Of a stretch of DNA of 64,000 bases, positions 1 to 7,879 are shown piece after piece. This DNA comes from Ameyamaea chiangmaiensis. GTDB taxonomy: Bacteria; Pseudomonadota; Alphaproteobacteria; Acetobacterales; Acetobacteraceae. Positions within the stretch are counted from its first letter, which is position 1; each line of letters begins with the position of its first letter. Location: contig NZ_BAPT01000010.1 of NCBI RefSeq assembly GCF_025995235.1, positions 62,001 through 126,000 on the forward strand, given 5' to 3'. The notes beneath the pieces are model-generated. The model made no database searches. It saw only the letters and a list, made by a program, of their open reading frames with translations, and was not told the origin of the DNA. Position numbers and translations under genes: made by a program.

Positions 1-330
1 GATAAACAAAGTCAGAAACAGGCTTATGAAAAAGGGGACGTTCATACATGGATGCTCAGTCGCGGTAAGGCTGCAGCCCGTGTGTCTGAGATTCGTGCCT
101 GTCTCGGTTTGTGCGCACATGTTCGGCTTGAAATGCTTCTAGTTCAGGAAAAATCGTTCTCTGCAATGGCAAAGGTTCTCTTTCCCAATATCTCCGAAGC
201 GCGCGCGAGGATGAAGGTCTCCGCTCAGTGCGGGCTTATTCTCGAGCAGCTGTCGTCCTATTACGATGCCCAAAAAAATCGGACGGCGCCCGGAAAAAAC
301 TTGCCTGACGCGCGCGGTTGCTGTATGTAA
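1..330 (+). CDS. Partial phage protein, possible late-gene regulator
   Basis: The frame is open from the first base of the window to a stop at 328-330, so the gene probably begins upstream; an in-frame ATG at 52 would give 92 residues. The visible part is basic and mostly helical. A stretch near its middle (RLEMLLVQEKSFSAMAKVLF) reads like a regulator with a helix-turn-helix. I do not recognise the family. It is the last gene before a strong terminator and sits directly ahead of the phage late operon, which is the usual place for a late transcription activator or antiterminator. That role is inferred from position only. Confidence 0.5.
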   Translation, partial: DKQSQKQAYEKGDVHTWMLSRGKAAARVSEIRACLGLCAHVRLEMLLVQEKSFSAMAKVLFPNISEARARMKVSAQCGLILEQLSSYYDAQKNRTAPGKNLPDARGCCM

Positions 331-352
331 AACACCATACTGAGAAATTTAT

Positions 353-387
353 AAAAGCCACACCGTTTGACGGTGTGGCTTTTTTTT
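353..387 (+). terminator. Rho-independent terminator ahead of the phage late operon
   Basis: A perfect 14-bp stem (353-366 pairing with 370-383) closes a 3-nt loop and runs into eight T residues. It lies between the regulator-like gene ending at 330 and the next gene. The ribosome binding site of that next gene (GGAGA, 388-392) begins right after the T run, so transcripts from upstream must pass the terminator to reach the late genes. Confidence 0.85.
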
Positions 388-398
388 GGAGAAATGTC

Positions 399-776
399 GT
401 GGTGTCCACACGGGGTGTGTTGAAGCCGGGTGCAATCGTGGCCACTCGCGCCCGATACTCGGTGATACTCGAAACTTCGGCTGAGCAGTGTGTCCTGTGC
501 CCTTTGGTTTCCCTTGACGAGACTAGGCATCGCGCTGATGTCGAGCCAGCCTGGTGTGAACTGGTGAACGCCAATCTCAAGAAAATCGACGTAAAAGTTC
601 GCTGTATCCCTGCGGTAAGAGACATCAAGGGCCTTCAATATGTTGGGGATGTTTCGTTAGGTCTTGTCGAGCGTCTTCGTGCAGCGGTTTTGCGTGAACA
701 ATCACGACGTACGTGCGAGATTACGATGCGACGTCATATCGTATCGTTTAAATCGGAAAATAGGGTCATAGAGTAG
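399..776 (+). CDS. MazF/PemK-like small barrel protein, first gene after the terminator
   Basis: The 125-residue product begins at GTG 399, chosen because GGAGA at 388-392 sits 6 nt upstream. An upstream TTG start at 318 would place the coding sequence across the terminator hairpin. The opening (PGAIVATRARYSVIL) and the close (GLQYVGDVSLGLVERLRAAV) resemble the first strand and last helix of MazF/PemK-type SH3-like barrels, with VCPLVSLDE in between. MazF proteins are mRNA endoribonucleases, but no antitoxin gene lies beside this one, and the usual catalytic residues cannot be confirmed by eye. It could be a phage protein that only shares the fold. Confidence 0.45.
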   Translation: MVSTRGVLKPGAIVATRARYSVILETSAEQCVLCPLVSLDETRHRADVEPAWCELVNANLKKIDVKVRCIPAVRDIKGLQYVGDVSLGLVERLRAAVLREQSRRTCEITMRRHIVSFKSENRVIE

Positions 777-830
777 GCTTCCTACGCAATTCCGCCTTTG
801 TGTGGTGCCGGAAGTATAGGCGCGGGGCGC

Positions 831-1241
831 GTGTGCAATATATCTAAGCGTAAACGAGAAAAATTTTTGAGTGTCTTGTCGGAGACGGGAAATATCTCCG
901 AGGCCGCGCGGTGCGTCGGGCTGAGTCGATCCAGTTTTTATAAACTCCGCTCCGAAGACGATGAGTTTCAGAGGCTGTGGAGATTAGCGCAAGAGGCATC
1001 AATTGATCTTCTGGAGGAAGAGGCGCGGAAGCGGGCGACAGACGGTTATGATGAGCCTGTGGTCTATGGTGGCAAGGTGGTCACGGATCCACTAAGTGGG
1101 AAGCCAATATTAAAGAAAAAATATAGTGATGCTCTTTTGATTTACTTGCTGCGTTCATCACGGGAGAAGAAAGATAAGGAGTATGGTCATGGGGCTTCAG
1201 AGATTACGGTTGTGATTTCGGCTGATGAAGGCGAACTTTAG
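831..1241 (+). CDS. terS: Phage terminase small subunit
   Basis: The 136-residue protein would bind the phage packaging site and bring the large terminase subunit to it. It starts with a basic helix and a helix-turn-helix (ETGNISEAARCVGLSRSSFY), followed by acidic helices and a C-terminal beta strand, the usual layout of small terminases. Start GTG 831 follows a weak purine-rich stretch; an in-frame TTG at 798 would add 11 residues. It overlaps the large subunit gene by 17 nt, which supports translational coupling. Confidence 0.8.
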   Translation: MCNISKRKREKFLSVLSETGNISEAARCVGLSRSSFYKLRSEDDEFQRLWRLAQEASIDLLEEEARKRATDGYDEPVVYGGKVVTDPLSGKPILKKKYSDALLIYLLRSSREKKDKEYGHGASEITVVISADEGEL

Positions 1242-2541
1242 TCTCAACGAGGGGCAGAAGGACGCGGTTCGACTACTTTCAGGTCCTGCCCGCCATATCT
1301 TTCTTCGCGGTGGATCCCGATCGGGTAAGACTCTGGTTTTGCTGAGGGCAATCGTCATCAGAGCATTGCGTTGCAGTCAGACAAAGCATGGCATTTTTCG
1401 TCACACTCTTTCGGCGGCGCGGGCGACGCTGCTCAGCGAGAGTTTCCCGGAGATGATGAGATTATGCTTTCCCGCTGTTCCTTACACTCTTTACAGGCAA
1501 GACTCGATCATTCGGCTAGGGAACGGGTCGACGCTTCTCTTTGGCGGACTCGACCAACACGACCGGACCGAAAAAGTTCTCGGGCACGAGTTTTCAACGA
1601 TTTACCTTAATGAAGCCAGTCAGATCTCGTACCGATCCAGAAATATGCTTCTAACTCGTTTGTCAGAAAATTCGTCTCTGATGCGAAAGGAATATATCGA
1701 CGCGAACCCACCGTCCATGTCGCACTGGCTCTATCGTCTCTTTGAAAACGGGGAAGAGCCTGACAGTGGACAGCCACTCGAAAACCGGGGTCTATATGCC
1801 TCAATGCAGATAAACCCAAACAGTAATAGAGATAATATTCCTGGGGATTACTTCGATCATTTGAACAGTCTGCCTGAACGCGAGAAAGCTCGATTCCTAA
1901 GGGGCGAGTATTCGTCTTGTGTCCAGGGGGCATTGTGGAAGATTGATAGCATCCAAAGACAAAGATCGATCGATCGCGAATCTCTGGATGCTATTCGATC
2001 GAACATGCAAAGGATTATCATATCTGTTGATCCTTCGGGAGCGTCGGGCCCTGACGATTATAGATCGGATGAAATCGGCATCGTCGTATGCGGCATCGAC
2101 ATGCATAAGAATCTTCATGTGCTGGAAGATTGCTCGCTACGAGAAACGCCGGCTAAGTGGGCTCTTGAGGTTCTTGCTGCCGTAAGACGGTGGCGCGCGG
2201 ATCTGATCGTCGCTGAAAAGAACTTCGGCGGAGCACTGGTGGAAGCCAATATCCGGGCCGTTGATAGTAACGCACCTTTGAAGCTGGTGAGTGCGTCGCG
2301 GGGCAAGGTAGCTCGTGCCGAGCCCGTGGCGGCTCTCTATGAGCGTAAGAAGGTCTATCACCATGGCAGGTTCCAAGAGCTGGAGGAGCAGCTTTCTCTA
2401 TTTTCGTCTGGGGGATACCGAGGAGTAAAATCTCCGGACCGAGCAGACGCCCTTGTGTGGGGAATAACGGAACTGGCGCTTCTGGATCCCCAGCAGGGGA
2501 AGGCGCAGTGGATACCTGCGCCTCTTTCATTTGAACGATAA
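1225..2541 (+). CDS. terL: Phage terminase large subunit (packaging ATPase and nuclease)
   Basis: The 438-residue motor pumps DNA into the prohead and cuts the concatemer. The N-terminal ATPase has a Walker A loop GGSRSGKT (29-36), Walker B STIYLNEA (124-131) with the catalytic glutamate, and coupling motif DANPP (159-163). The C-terminal RNase H-like nuclease shows the expected acidic residues: D269 in ISVDPSG, E331 in LIVAEKNFGG, and D405/D408 in KSPDRADALVWG. Length and domain order are normal for the Terminase_6 type. It lies between TerS and portal, and nothing suggests inactivation. Confidence 0.93.
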   Translation: MKANFSLNEGQKDAVRLLSGPARHIFLRGGSRSGKTLVLLRAIVIRALRCSQTKHGIFRHTLSAARATLLSESFPEMMRLCFPAVPYTLYRQDSIIRLGNGSTLLFGGLDQHDRTEKVLGHEFSTIYLNEASQISYRSRNMLLTRLSENSSLMRKEYIDANPPSMSHWLYRLFENGEEPDSGQPLENRGLYASMQINPNSNRDNIPGDYFDHLNSLPEREKARFLRGEYSSCVQGALWKIDSIQRQRSIDRESLDAIRSNMQRIIISVDPSGASGPDDYRSDEIGIVVCGIDMHKNLHVLEDCSLRETPAKWALEVLAAVRRWRADLIVAEKNFGGALVEANIRAVDSNAPLKLVSASRGKVARAEPVAALYERKKVYHHGRFQELEEQLSLFSSGGYRGVKSPDRADALVWGITELALLDPQQGKAQWIPAPLSFER

Positions 2542-2549
2542 GAGGTACG

Positions 2550-3944
2550 ATGGATTGGCAGGCACTACGAGAGACATATGCATTTGACGCGATCGCATCG
2601 CCCCGGAGGAGGCGACTAAGTAGTCTTAAAAAAGTTCTCGATGGACACCATTATGATGGTCTGAGGTATCCCTTTTCCAAGGAGAGGACTGAGGCAGGCG
2701 AATACATTCCCCTCCGCTGTCGACGGCCTGCGGTGCGCACAAACCTGTGTCGTGGAGTGGTCGAGGATTCGGTGGCGCTTCTTTTTGGTGACTGCCATTG
2801 GCCCGATGTCGTTTCGGATGACCATGAGATTACAACGGCGCTGAGGATTTTTGCTTCGGATACTAATCTGGCGGCGTTGATGACAGAAGCGGCTATCCGA
2901 GGATCCATTGGATCAACCGCGATTCTCTTTGAGATTGAGAGTGGTAAGCCGCGCCTTCGTCTTCTGGATACGAGCCTGCTTGATCCGGTCTGGGACGAAG
3001 TCGATGGTGATCTGCTGCGGGTGTCGGAAAGATTTATCGTTGCGGGGCAGGCGCTGCGCGACCGCGGGTTCAGCGTTTCTGATGACGATCTTGCAACACG
3101 CTTTGTGTGGCATCGTGTTTGGGACCGAAGCTGTTGCATCGTCTACGAACCTTGTAAAGTCGGTAGTTCCGAGGGGGCGAATGTAGACCGCGTACATACG
3201 ATCATTCATGACTTTGGGTTTGTTCCGATTGTCTGGATTCGTAATCTGGCAGCTGCAAATTCGACGGATAGGCCTGACGGCGAGTGTACGTTTGAGCGCG
3301 CAATTGATACTGTGATTGAGGCTGATTATCTTCTGTCACAAGCGGGACGTGGACTGAAATACAGTTCGGATCCGACTCTAGTTTTAAAAACAGGCGGGAT
3401 AAACCGTGATCCTGTGGCGCGCGAGGGAGGTGTGGTGTCTGCTCTTACGCTGCCTCCAGAGGGGGACGCAAAGCTTCTCGAAATAAACGGTAATTCCGCC
3501 AACGCTGTACTCAACCATTACCGGGAATTGCGGGCTCTCGTCCTGGAGCAGTTGCACGGAAGTCGCGCACATGCGGATCATCTGACGAGTCAGGTATCGG
3601 GAAAGGCCATGGAGCGGTTGAACCAGCCTTTGATCTGGATCGCCGAGCGATTGCGTCACTCATATGGTCGTGGTGGCCTGGTTCAGATTTACAGGATGGC
3701 GTGTGAATTTTCGAAGCGCTTATCCGGCGGACTGGTGCTGTCCAGTGGAGCGGTTATCGGCATGGAGCCTTTGGGGTTGGGGTTGCGCTGGCCGCCTTGG
3801 TATCCTCCGGGAGAGGGAGAGTTACAGCAGTTATCGGCAAGTCTTCAGACTGCTATTCAGGGCGGTTTCATGGATGCTGGCGACGCTGCGCATATCTTTA
3901 TGGGCGCGGTTAATATAGCCGGGCATCGTATCCGTGATTTCTGA
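2550..3944 (+). CDS. Phage portal protein
   Basis: The 464-residue protein follows the large terminase gene by 8 nt and precedes the scaffold and capsid genes, which is the portal position. The sequence is consistent with portals: an N-terminal helical region with RTNLCRGVVEDSVALLFGD, a central mixed alpha/beta clip and stem, and a C-terminal helical crown. The dodecameric portal forms the DNA channel at one capsid vertex and docks the terminase. Identification rests on position, length and overall pattern, because no short diagnostic motif exists for this family. Confidence 0.8.
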   Translation: MDWQALRETYAFDAIASPRRRRLSSLKKVLDGHHYDGLRYPFSKERTEAGEYIPLRCRRPAVRTNLCRGVVEDSVALLFGDCHWPDVVSDDHEITTALRIFASDTNLAALMTEAAIRGSIGSTAILFEIESGKPRLRLLDTSLLDPVWDEVDGDLLRVSERFIVAGQALRDRGFSVSDDDLATRFVWHRVWDRSCCIVYEPCKVGSSEGANVDRVHTIIHDFGFVPIVWIRNLAAANSTDRPDGECTFERAIDTVIEADYLLSQAGRGLKYSSDPTLVLKTGGINRDPVAREGGVVSALTLPPEGDAKLLEINGNSANAVLNHYRELRALVLEQLHGSRAHADHLTSQVSGKAMERLNQPLIWIAERLRHSYGRGGLVQIYRMACEFSKRLSGGLVLSSGAVIGMEPLGLGLRWPPWYPPGEGELQQLSASLQTAIQGGFMDAGDAAHIFMGAVNIAGHRIRDF

Positions 3945-3994
3945 AATATTAATAGCAGAAAATTACGTATTGAAACTAAGGTCTGGACTGAAAT

Positions 3995-4447
3995 ATGACG
4001 GATGAAACTGCTGCGGTGAGTGCCGGAGATGCGAGTGAGGTTGATGCCTTGCGGGCGCGTCTGGCTGACGTCGTGTCGGAATTAGAGTCGACACGTGTGC
4101 GTTTGTTGCAAGGCGAACAGGCGCAGCGAGAGGAGCGGCGGCGCGCACGCATTCATCTGTGCGCGATCAAGTTCGGGGCGCTTGACGCGCTTGATCTTGA
4201 AAAGCTCGTCGAATTTGAAGAGACGGAACTCCAGGTCGATATCCCGGACGACATACTGGATGAGAGAATTGAACGCCTTCGTCAGAGCAAGCCCTATCTG
4301 TTTGATATAGGACGCGCAAGAGGCGGCGGCATCATGGATACGGTGAGTGGTTTGGCGCCACAACCTATGGGCGGATGCGACGAGGATGTTCGTCGGATTC
4401 CGACGAGCGATTATGAGAAAGCGAAGAAATCATTTCTTCGTATTTGA
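3995..4447 (+). CDS. Probable capsid scaffolding protein
   Basis: The 150-residue acidic protein has a strong predicted coiled coil at about residues 14-52 (EVDALRARLADVVSELESTR and onward), then a helical segment DIPDDILDERIERLRQSKPY. Phage scaffolds of this length and make-up sit directly before the major capsid gene and guide prohead assembly before they leave. No protease domain is present. It is separated from the portal gene by 50 nt that hold no gene. The call depends on position and coiled-coil content. Confidence 0.6.
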   Translation: MTDETAAVSAGDASEVDALRARLADVVSELESTRVRLLQGEQAQREERRRARIHLCAIKFGALDALDLEKLVEFEETELQVDIPDDILDERIERLRQSKPYLFDIGRARGGGIMDTVSGLAPQPMGGCDEDVRRIPTSDYEKAKKSFLRI

Positions 4448-4472
4448 TATAATTTTGTACGGTGTAATTTGA

Positions 4473-5855
4473 ATGTCGATTGATAATTTTCCTCTTCAGC
4501 TTCAGTCCGCGATCCAGCAGGGTTTTCTTGCCCGCGAGTTTGAAAACGGTCTGCAGTCGCGCCTCGGCTTTCGACGGGTGGCGGATCGCGAAATTTTTCC
4601 AAATGCGATTGGTGAGACACTGACCAAGACGCGTAAGAGTCTAAAAGCGCCGGTTACGACGCCGCTCGTGCCTTCCGCAAACACCAATTTTGATAACGGC
4701 CTCACGCCTGGATCGTGGTCCGTCGAACAGTACACGTTGTCTATAGATCAGTATGGCGATACGATTGACCTGAATATGGTGACGTCCGGGGTTGGAATCG
4801 CGTCACAGTTCTTGGCGAATGCCTACACGAATGGCGTTCAGGCGATGCAGTCGCTCGACCGCATCGCACGTAACACGTTGCTGGGTGGCGCGGCAAATGG
4901 AGTGGGTGGCTACCTGGGTGGGAACACGCGTGTAACGGTGGCCTTGTCGTCGGCTGCTGCGAGTGTGCAGGTTGATGACATCCGTGGCTTTCAGAATATC
5001 ATCAGCGGATCAGGGCGCGTTGTCAGCGTGTCGGCCGGCGACGGTATGACGGTGACAGTTGGCGCGGGTGTTTATACGCTGGTTGCCGCACAGGCGGATG
5101 CGCTGAACGTATCGACTGCCCCGGGTGGCGTATCCGGATCTCTCACGTTCAGTGCGTCTGTGTCGACGAGTGATGGTGCCAAGGGGGCTGCGGTTGTGGC
5201 GTCTATCGCGCCTCTGGTTCTTCGCGCGAATAACCGTTCGACGACCGCGGCCTTGCAGGCTGGTGGTTCAACAGGCATCGGTGACATGCTTGGGATCCAG
5301 TCGGTGCTGGCCGGTGTTGCTGCTCTGCGTCGCAACAACGTTCCGACGATTGATGGTGCCTATCATTGTTACCTCGACGATATCCAGCTGCTCGGTCTGT
5401 TTCGCGATCCTGATTTCAAGTACCTGTATCGGGGTGCCTATGGGAGCGAGGAGTACCGCAGCGGCCAGGTTATTGAACTGCTCGGCGTCCGCTTCATTCC
5501 GACGACGGAAGCACCGCAGCAGGCGTCTCTTGGCAATGGCCCCATTCATCGGGCGCTGTTGCTGGGTCAGGGGGCGCTGATCGAAGGTGACTGCGCCCTG
5601 ACTGGGCATTCGGATATTCCGGAGGTGGATCGGGCTCTGGTCGAAATGGTCGACGGCGTTGCCATGGTGACGCGTGAGCCGATAGATCGCCTGAAGCAGA
5701 TCATTGCGCAGTCGTGGTATTGGATCGGCGGATTTGCCCTGCCGACGGATATGACTGCTGACACTGCAATTATTCCGACAGCGACCAACTCCTATCTCAA
5801 GCGGGGGGTTGTGATCGAGAGCCTGGGAACAGATGCCTATGGCGCGATGATCTGA
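4473..5855 (+). CDS. Major capsid protein, HK97-fold type
   Basis: The 460-residue protein follows the scaffold gene. Its N-terminal part (residues 1-150) includes QYTLSIDQYGDTIDLNMVT and a helix with ANAYTNGVQAMQSLDR, like the P-domain and spine helix of HK97-type capsids. Its C-terminal third contains YLYRGAYGSEEYRSGQVIEL and PTTEAP, as in A-domains. Between them, about residues 150-240 are rich in Ala, Val, Ser, Thr and Gly and look like an inserted beta domain, perhaps a surface decoration. The capsid role is clear from position; the insertion is inferred. Confidence 0.8.
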   Translation: MSIDNFPLQLQSAIQQGFLAREFENGLQSRLGFRRVADREIFPNAIGETLTKTRKSLKAPVTTPLVPSANTNFDNGLTPGSWSVEQYTLSIDQYGDTIDLNMVTSGVGIASQFLANAYTNGVQAMQSLDRIARNTLLGGAANGVGGYLGGNTRVTVALSSAAASVQVDDIRGFQNIISGSGRVVSVSAGDGMTVTVGAGVYTLVAAQADALNVSTAPGGVSGSLTFSASVSTSDGAKGAAVVASIAPLVLRANNRSTTAALQAGGSTGIGDMLGIQSVLAGVAALRRNNVPTIDGAYHCYLDDIQLLGLFRDPDFKYLYRGAYGSEEYRSGQVIELLGVRFIPTTEAPQQASLGNGPIHRALLLGQGALIEGDCALTGHSDIPEVDRALVEMVDGVAMVTREPIDRLKQIIAQSWYWIGGFALPTDMTADTAIIPTATNSYLKRGVVIESLGTDAYGAMI

Positions 5856-5912
5856 ATGTTTTATGGGGCCGATCTTTCGGGGTCGGCCACCATGGCGAAA
5901 GAGGTGCCGTGA
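5856..5912 (+). CDS. Possible 18-codon coupling ORF between capsid and connector genes
   Basis: An ATG immediately follows the capsid stop codon (TGAATG, 5853-5858) and opens an 18-codon frame. Its TGA overlaps the GTG start of the next gene (GTGA, 5909-5912). The arrangement could keep ribosomes moving across a 53-nt gap that also contains a short inverted repeat (GGCCGA / TCGGCC). No product is recognised, and chance is a real alternative at this length. Confidence 0.2.
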   Translation: MFYGADLSGSATMAKEVP

Positions 5913-6304
5913 GTTCGTCAAATTCAACCGAAAGTTTCACCGTGTCCGAGTTGACGGACCTTCGTCGCTATTGCGGTTATCCCGCCGTCGGTAGCACTGC
6001 CAGTGGAGAGGGGTCGTGGCGGTTCTTTTCGATCTATGGTGCTTTAGAGTGGAGGCTGCAGAACCTGTCGCCGTCCGAGATGTTGCAGAGTCGGGCTCTT
6101 TTGGATCAGCTCGCTCCACTCGAACAGGCGATTGGCGGAGCGTCTGCGGGGCTGGATACGGCGGCTGCCGCGACGTGGACACGAAATCCGCGCGAGTTGG
6201 AGGAGAGGATTTCGCTGTATGCCTATACTCGCCGACGCCTGTGCGGATTTCTGGGAGTGCCGGCCGGTCCGGACCTGCGAGATACCAGAGAAATTGTGGT
6301 CTAG
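5909..6304 (+). CDS. Phage head-tail connector-like protein
   Basis: The 131-residue helical protein starts at GTG 5909, with AGAGG 4 nt upstream. It lies directly downstream of the capsid gene, where head-completion adaptor proteins are normally encoded. The sequence has helices such as TVSELTDLRRYCGY at the N-terminus and PRELEERISLYAYTRRRL toward the end, in keeping with the small helical adaptors that extend the portal. I do not recognise a specific family, so the role is inferred from gene order. Confidence 0.45.
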   Translation: MSSSNSTESFTVSELTDLRRYCGYPAVGSTASGEGSWRFFSIYGALEWRLQNLSPSEMLQSRALLDQLAPLEQAIGGASAGLDTAAAATWTRNPRELEERISLYAYTRRRLCGFLGVPAGPDLRDTREIVV

Positions 6305-6316
6305 GGCGCGGGACTT

Positions 6317-6940
6317 ATGTCCGTGGGTACGCTGAAGGGTTCGATGGTGAATTTGCTTGACCTGTCGGCACGCTGTCAACGCGGGCGGGCGCGGCTTGCT
6401 GCGGTTCTCGGTGCAAGCGCGGTCCACTATCGGCCGGTGAGTTCCTCAGCTCCGACGGACACGCCCTACGGCAGCTGCACGCTTGTTGTATCGAACCACG
6501 CTGACTTCATGTTCAAAAAACCCTCTACGTGGTCTGATCCGTTCCGCTACGGCGTAGGCGACTCGGATGATATCCAACTCGGCGATATTTTTACGATCGG
6601 GTCGGCTATGTGGTTCGTGGCGGGCGTGGACGATCTGTCTCCGATGCTGCTTGTGGAATGTAATCACGTCGTCTCGTATTTTCCTTCGGGGTCGACGACC
6701 GCTGTTGGAGAGGGCTGGCCTTGCGCCATGGTTCTGCGTGCGCGCGGGGACCGTAGCCAGAGTGGCACGCCAGGAGCGCTGACGCCGGGGCAATTCGTGT
6801 TGTACAGTCCCGCTATTCCGGGTGTCGATGTCAGTCCCTACATGATCGTGCAGTCCGATGATGAGACAAGTTACATTGTCGATTCCGTGGAACGCACGTC
6901 ATCGGGCTGGCGTTTGTATGTTTCAAGTCAGCAGGTTTGA
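6317..6940 (+). CDS. Phage head-closure or neck protein (position-based)
   Basis: The 207-residue, beta-rich protein contains DDIQLGDIFTIGSAMWFVAG and DRSQSGTPGALTPGQFVLYS, the alternating pattern of a barrel-like head-closure (stopper) protein. It begins 12 nt after the previous connector gene, and its stop overlaps the next gene's start (TGATG). Position between capsid and tail sheath fits a head-closure or neck component. No family-specific motif is visible. Confidence 0.4.
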   Translation: MSVGTLKGSMVNLLDLSARCQRGRARLAAVLGASAVHYRPVSSSAPTDTPYGSCTLVVSNHADFMFKKPSTWSDPFRYGVGDSDDIQLGDIFTIGSAMWFVAGVDDLSPMLLVECNHVVSYFPSGSTTAVGEGWPCAMVLRARGDRSQSGTPGALTPGQFVLYSPAIPGVDVSPYMIVQSDDETSYIVDSVERTSSGWRLYVSSQQV

Positions 6941-7797
6941 TGATGGCGGATGTCGGGAGTGTACGTGAAGCCCTTGTCGCGAGGTGCCGCGCGTTGATTG
7001 TCGAGATGCCGGACAACGGACGGAATCTTTTTGTTCGGAGCGGACATCTTCTGGCGAGTGATATGCAAGGCGCATCATCGGTCAGAACAGACAATGATTA
7101 CGTCACAGTGTGTGCCCTCGAAGGACATTATGCGGCTGGTATAGCCCCTCTGGGTAGTCCATGGACAGATGGTCCTGCTGACGTTCCACCCGTTGTCGTA
7201 AATATTTCGGGTAAAAAGGCACAAATCGTAATTTCGGCAGGCGCCGTGAGCGGGGGAGTGGTAGGACTGGAGGTGATGCTGGAAGGATCGGGGGTCACAG
7301 AACTCTATCCCTATGCGATCCAGGCCACGGATGATTCAGCGGGAATAGCTCGGGCGTTGGGTGCCCAGATCCCGGGTGCTTCCGTCGAAGGGGATATAAT
7401 CACCATACCGTCTTCGATCATATTGCGCGGCCGTGTAGGGGGTATTGCGAAAGCGTCCCGACGTTTGAGACGGCAAGTTCAGAGATTTCGGGTCTCACTG
7501 TGGACGAACGACGTGACGATTCGGGACAGCGTCGGATCGTTTCTTGATCTTGGTCTGAGCGACACTGTATGGCTCGAACTCGCCGATGGAGACACAGTGC
7601 GCATTATATCTGCCGGGGCATCGGACGGGGATGCTATGCAGATGCAGTCTGTCTATCGGCGCGATATATTGTTCGACATTGAGTTTGACACTGTTGATGC
7701 GGCAAACGATCAACAGATGATTTCCTACGGTATTAGAAGCGGACTTACGGAGTCTCCTTCCAGCAGTATAATTTTGTCAGGTGTGTCCCTTGCCTGA
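6940..7797 (+). CDS. Phage protein before the sheath gene, possible tail-completion protein
   Basis: The 285-residue protein starts at ATG 6940, overlapping the stop of the gene before it. The sequence is mainly beta strands with a helical N-terminus (GSVREALVARCRALIVEM). In many contractile phages the tail-terminator or tail-completion protein lies here, immediately before the sheath gene. At 285 residues it is longer than typical tail terminators, so it may have an added domain. Function is inferred from order only. Confidence 0.4.
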   Translation: MMADVGSVREALVARCRALIVEMPDNGRNLFVRSGHLLASDMQGASSVRTDNDYVTVCALEGHYAAGIAPLGSPWTDGPADVPPVVVNISGKKAQIVISAGAVSGGVVGLEVMLEGSGVTELYPYAIQATDDSAGIARALGAQIPGASVEGDIITIPSSIILRGRVGGIAKASRRLRRQVQRFRVSLWTNDVTIRDSVGSFLDLGLSDTVWLELADGDTVRIISAGASDGDAMQMQSVYRRDILFDIEFDTVDAANDQQMISYGIRSGLTESPSSSIILSGVSLA

Positions 7798-7879
7798 CTC
7801 CCGCTAGTCAAGGCCGGATTTTAACGGGCTTGGCTTGTCGTGTATTTTATATTCTTCTTTGAAAGGTTACGTCGCTTCC

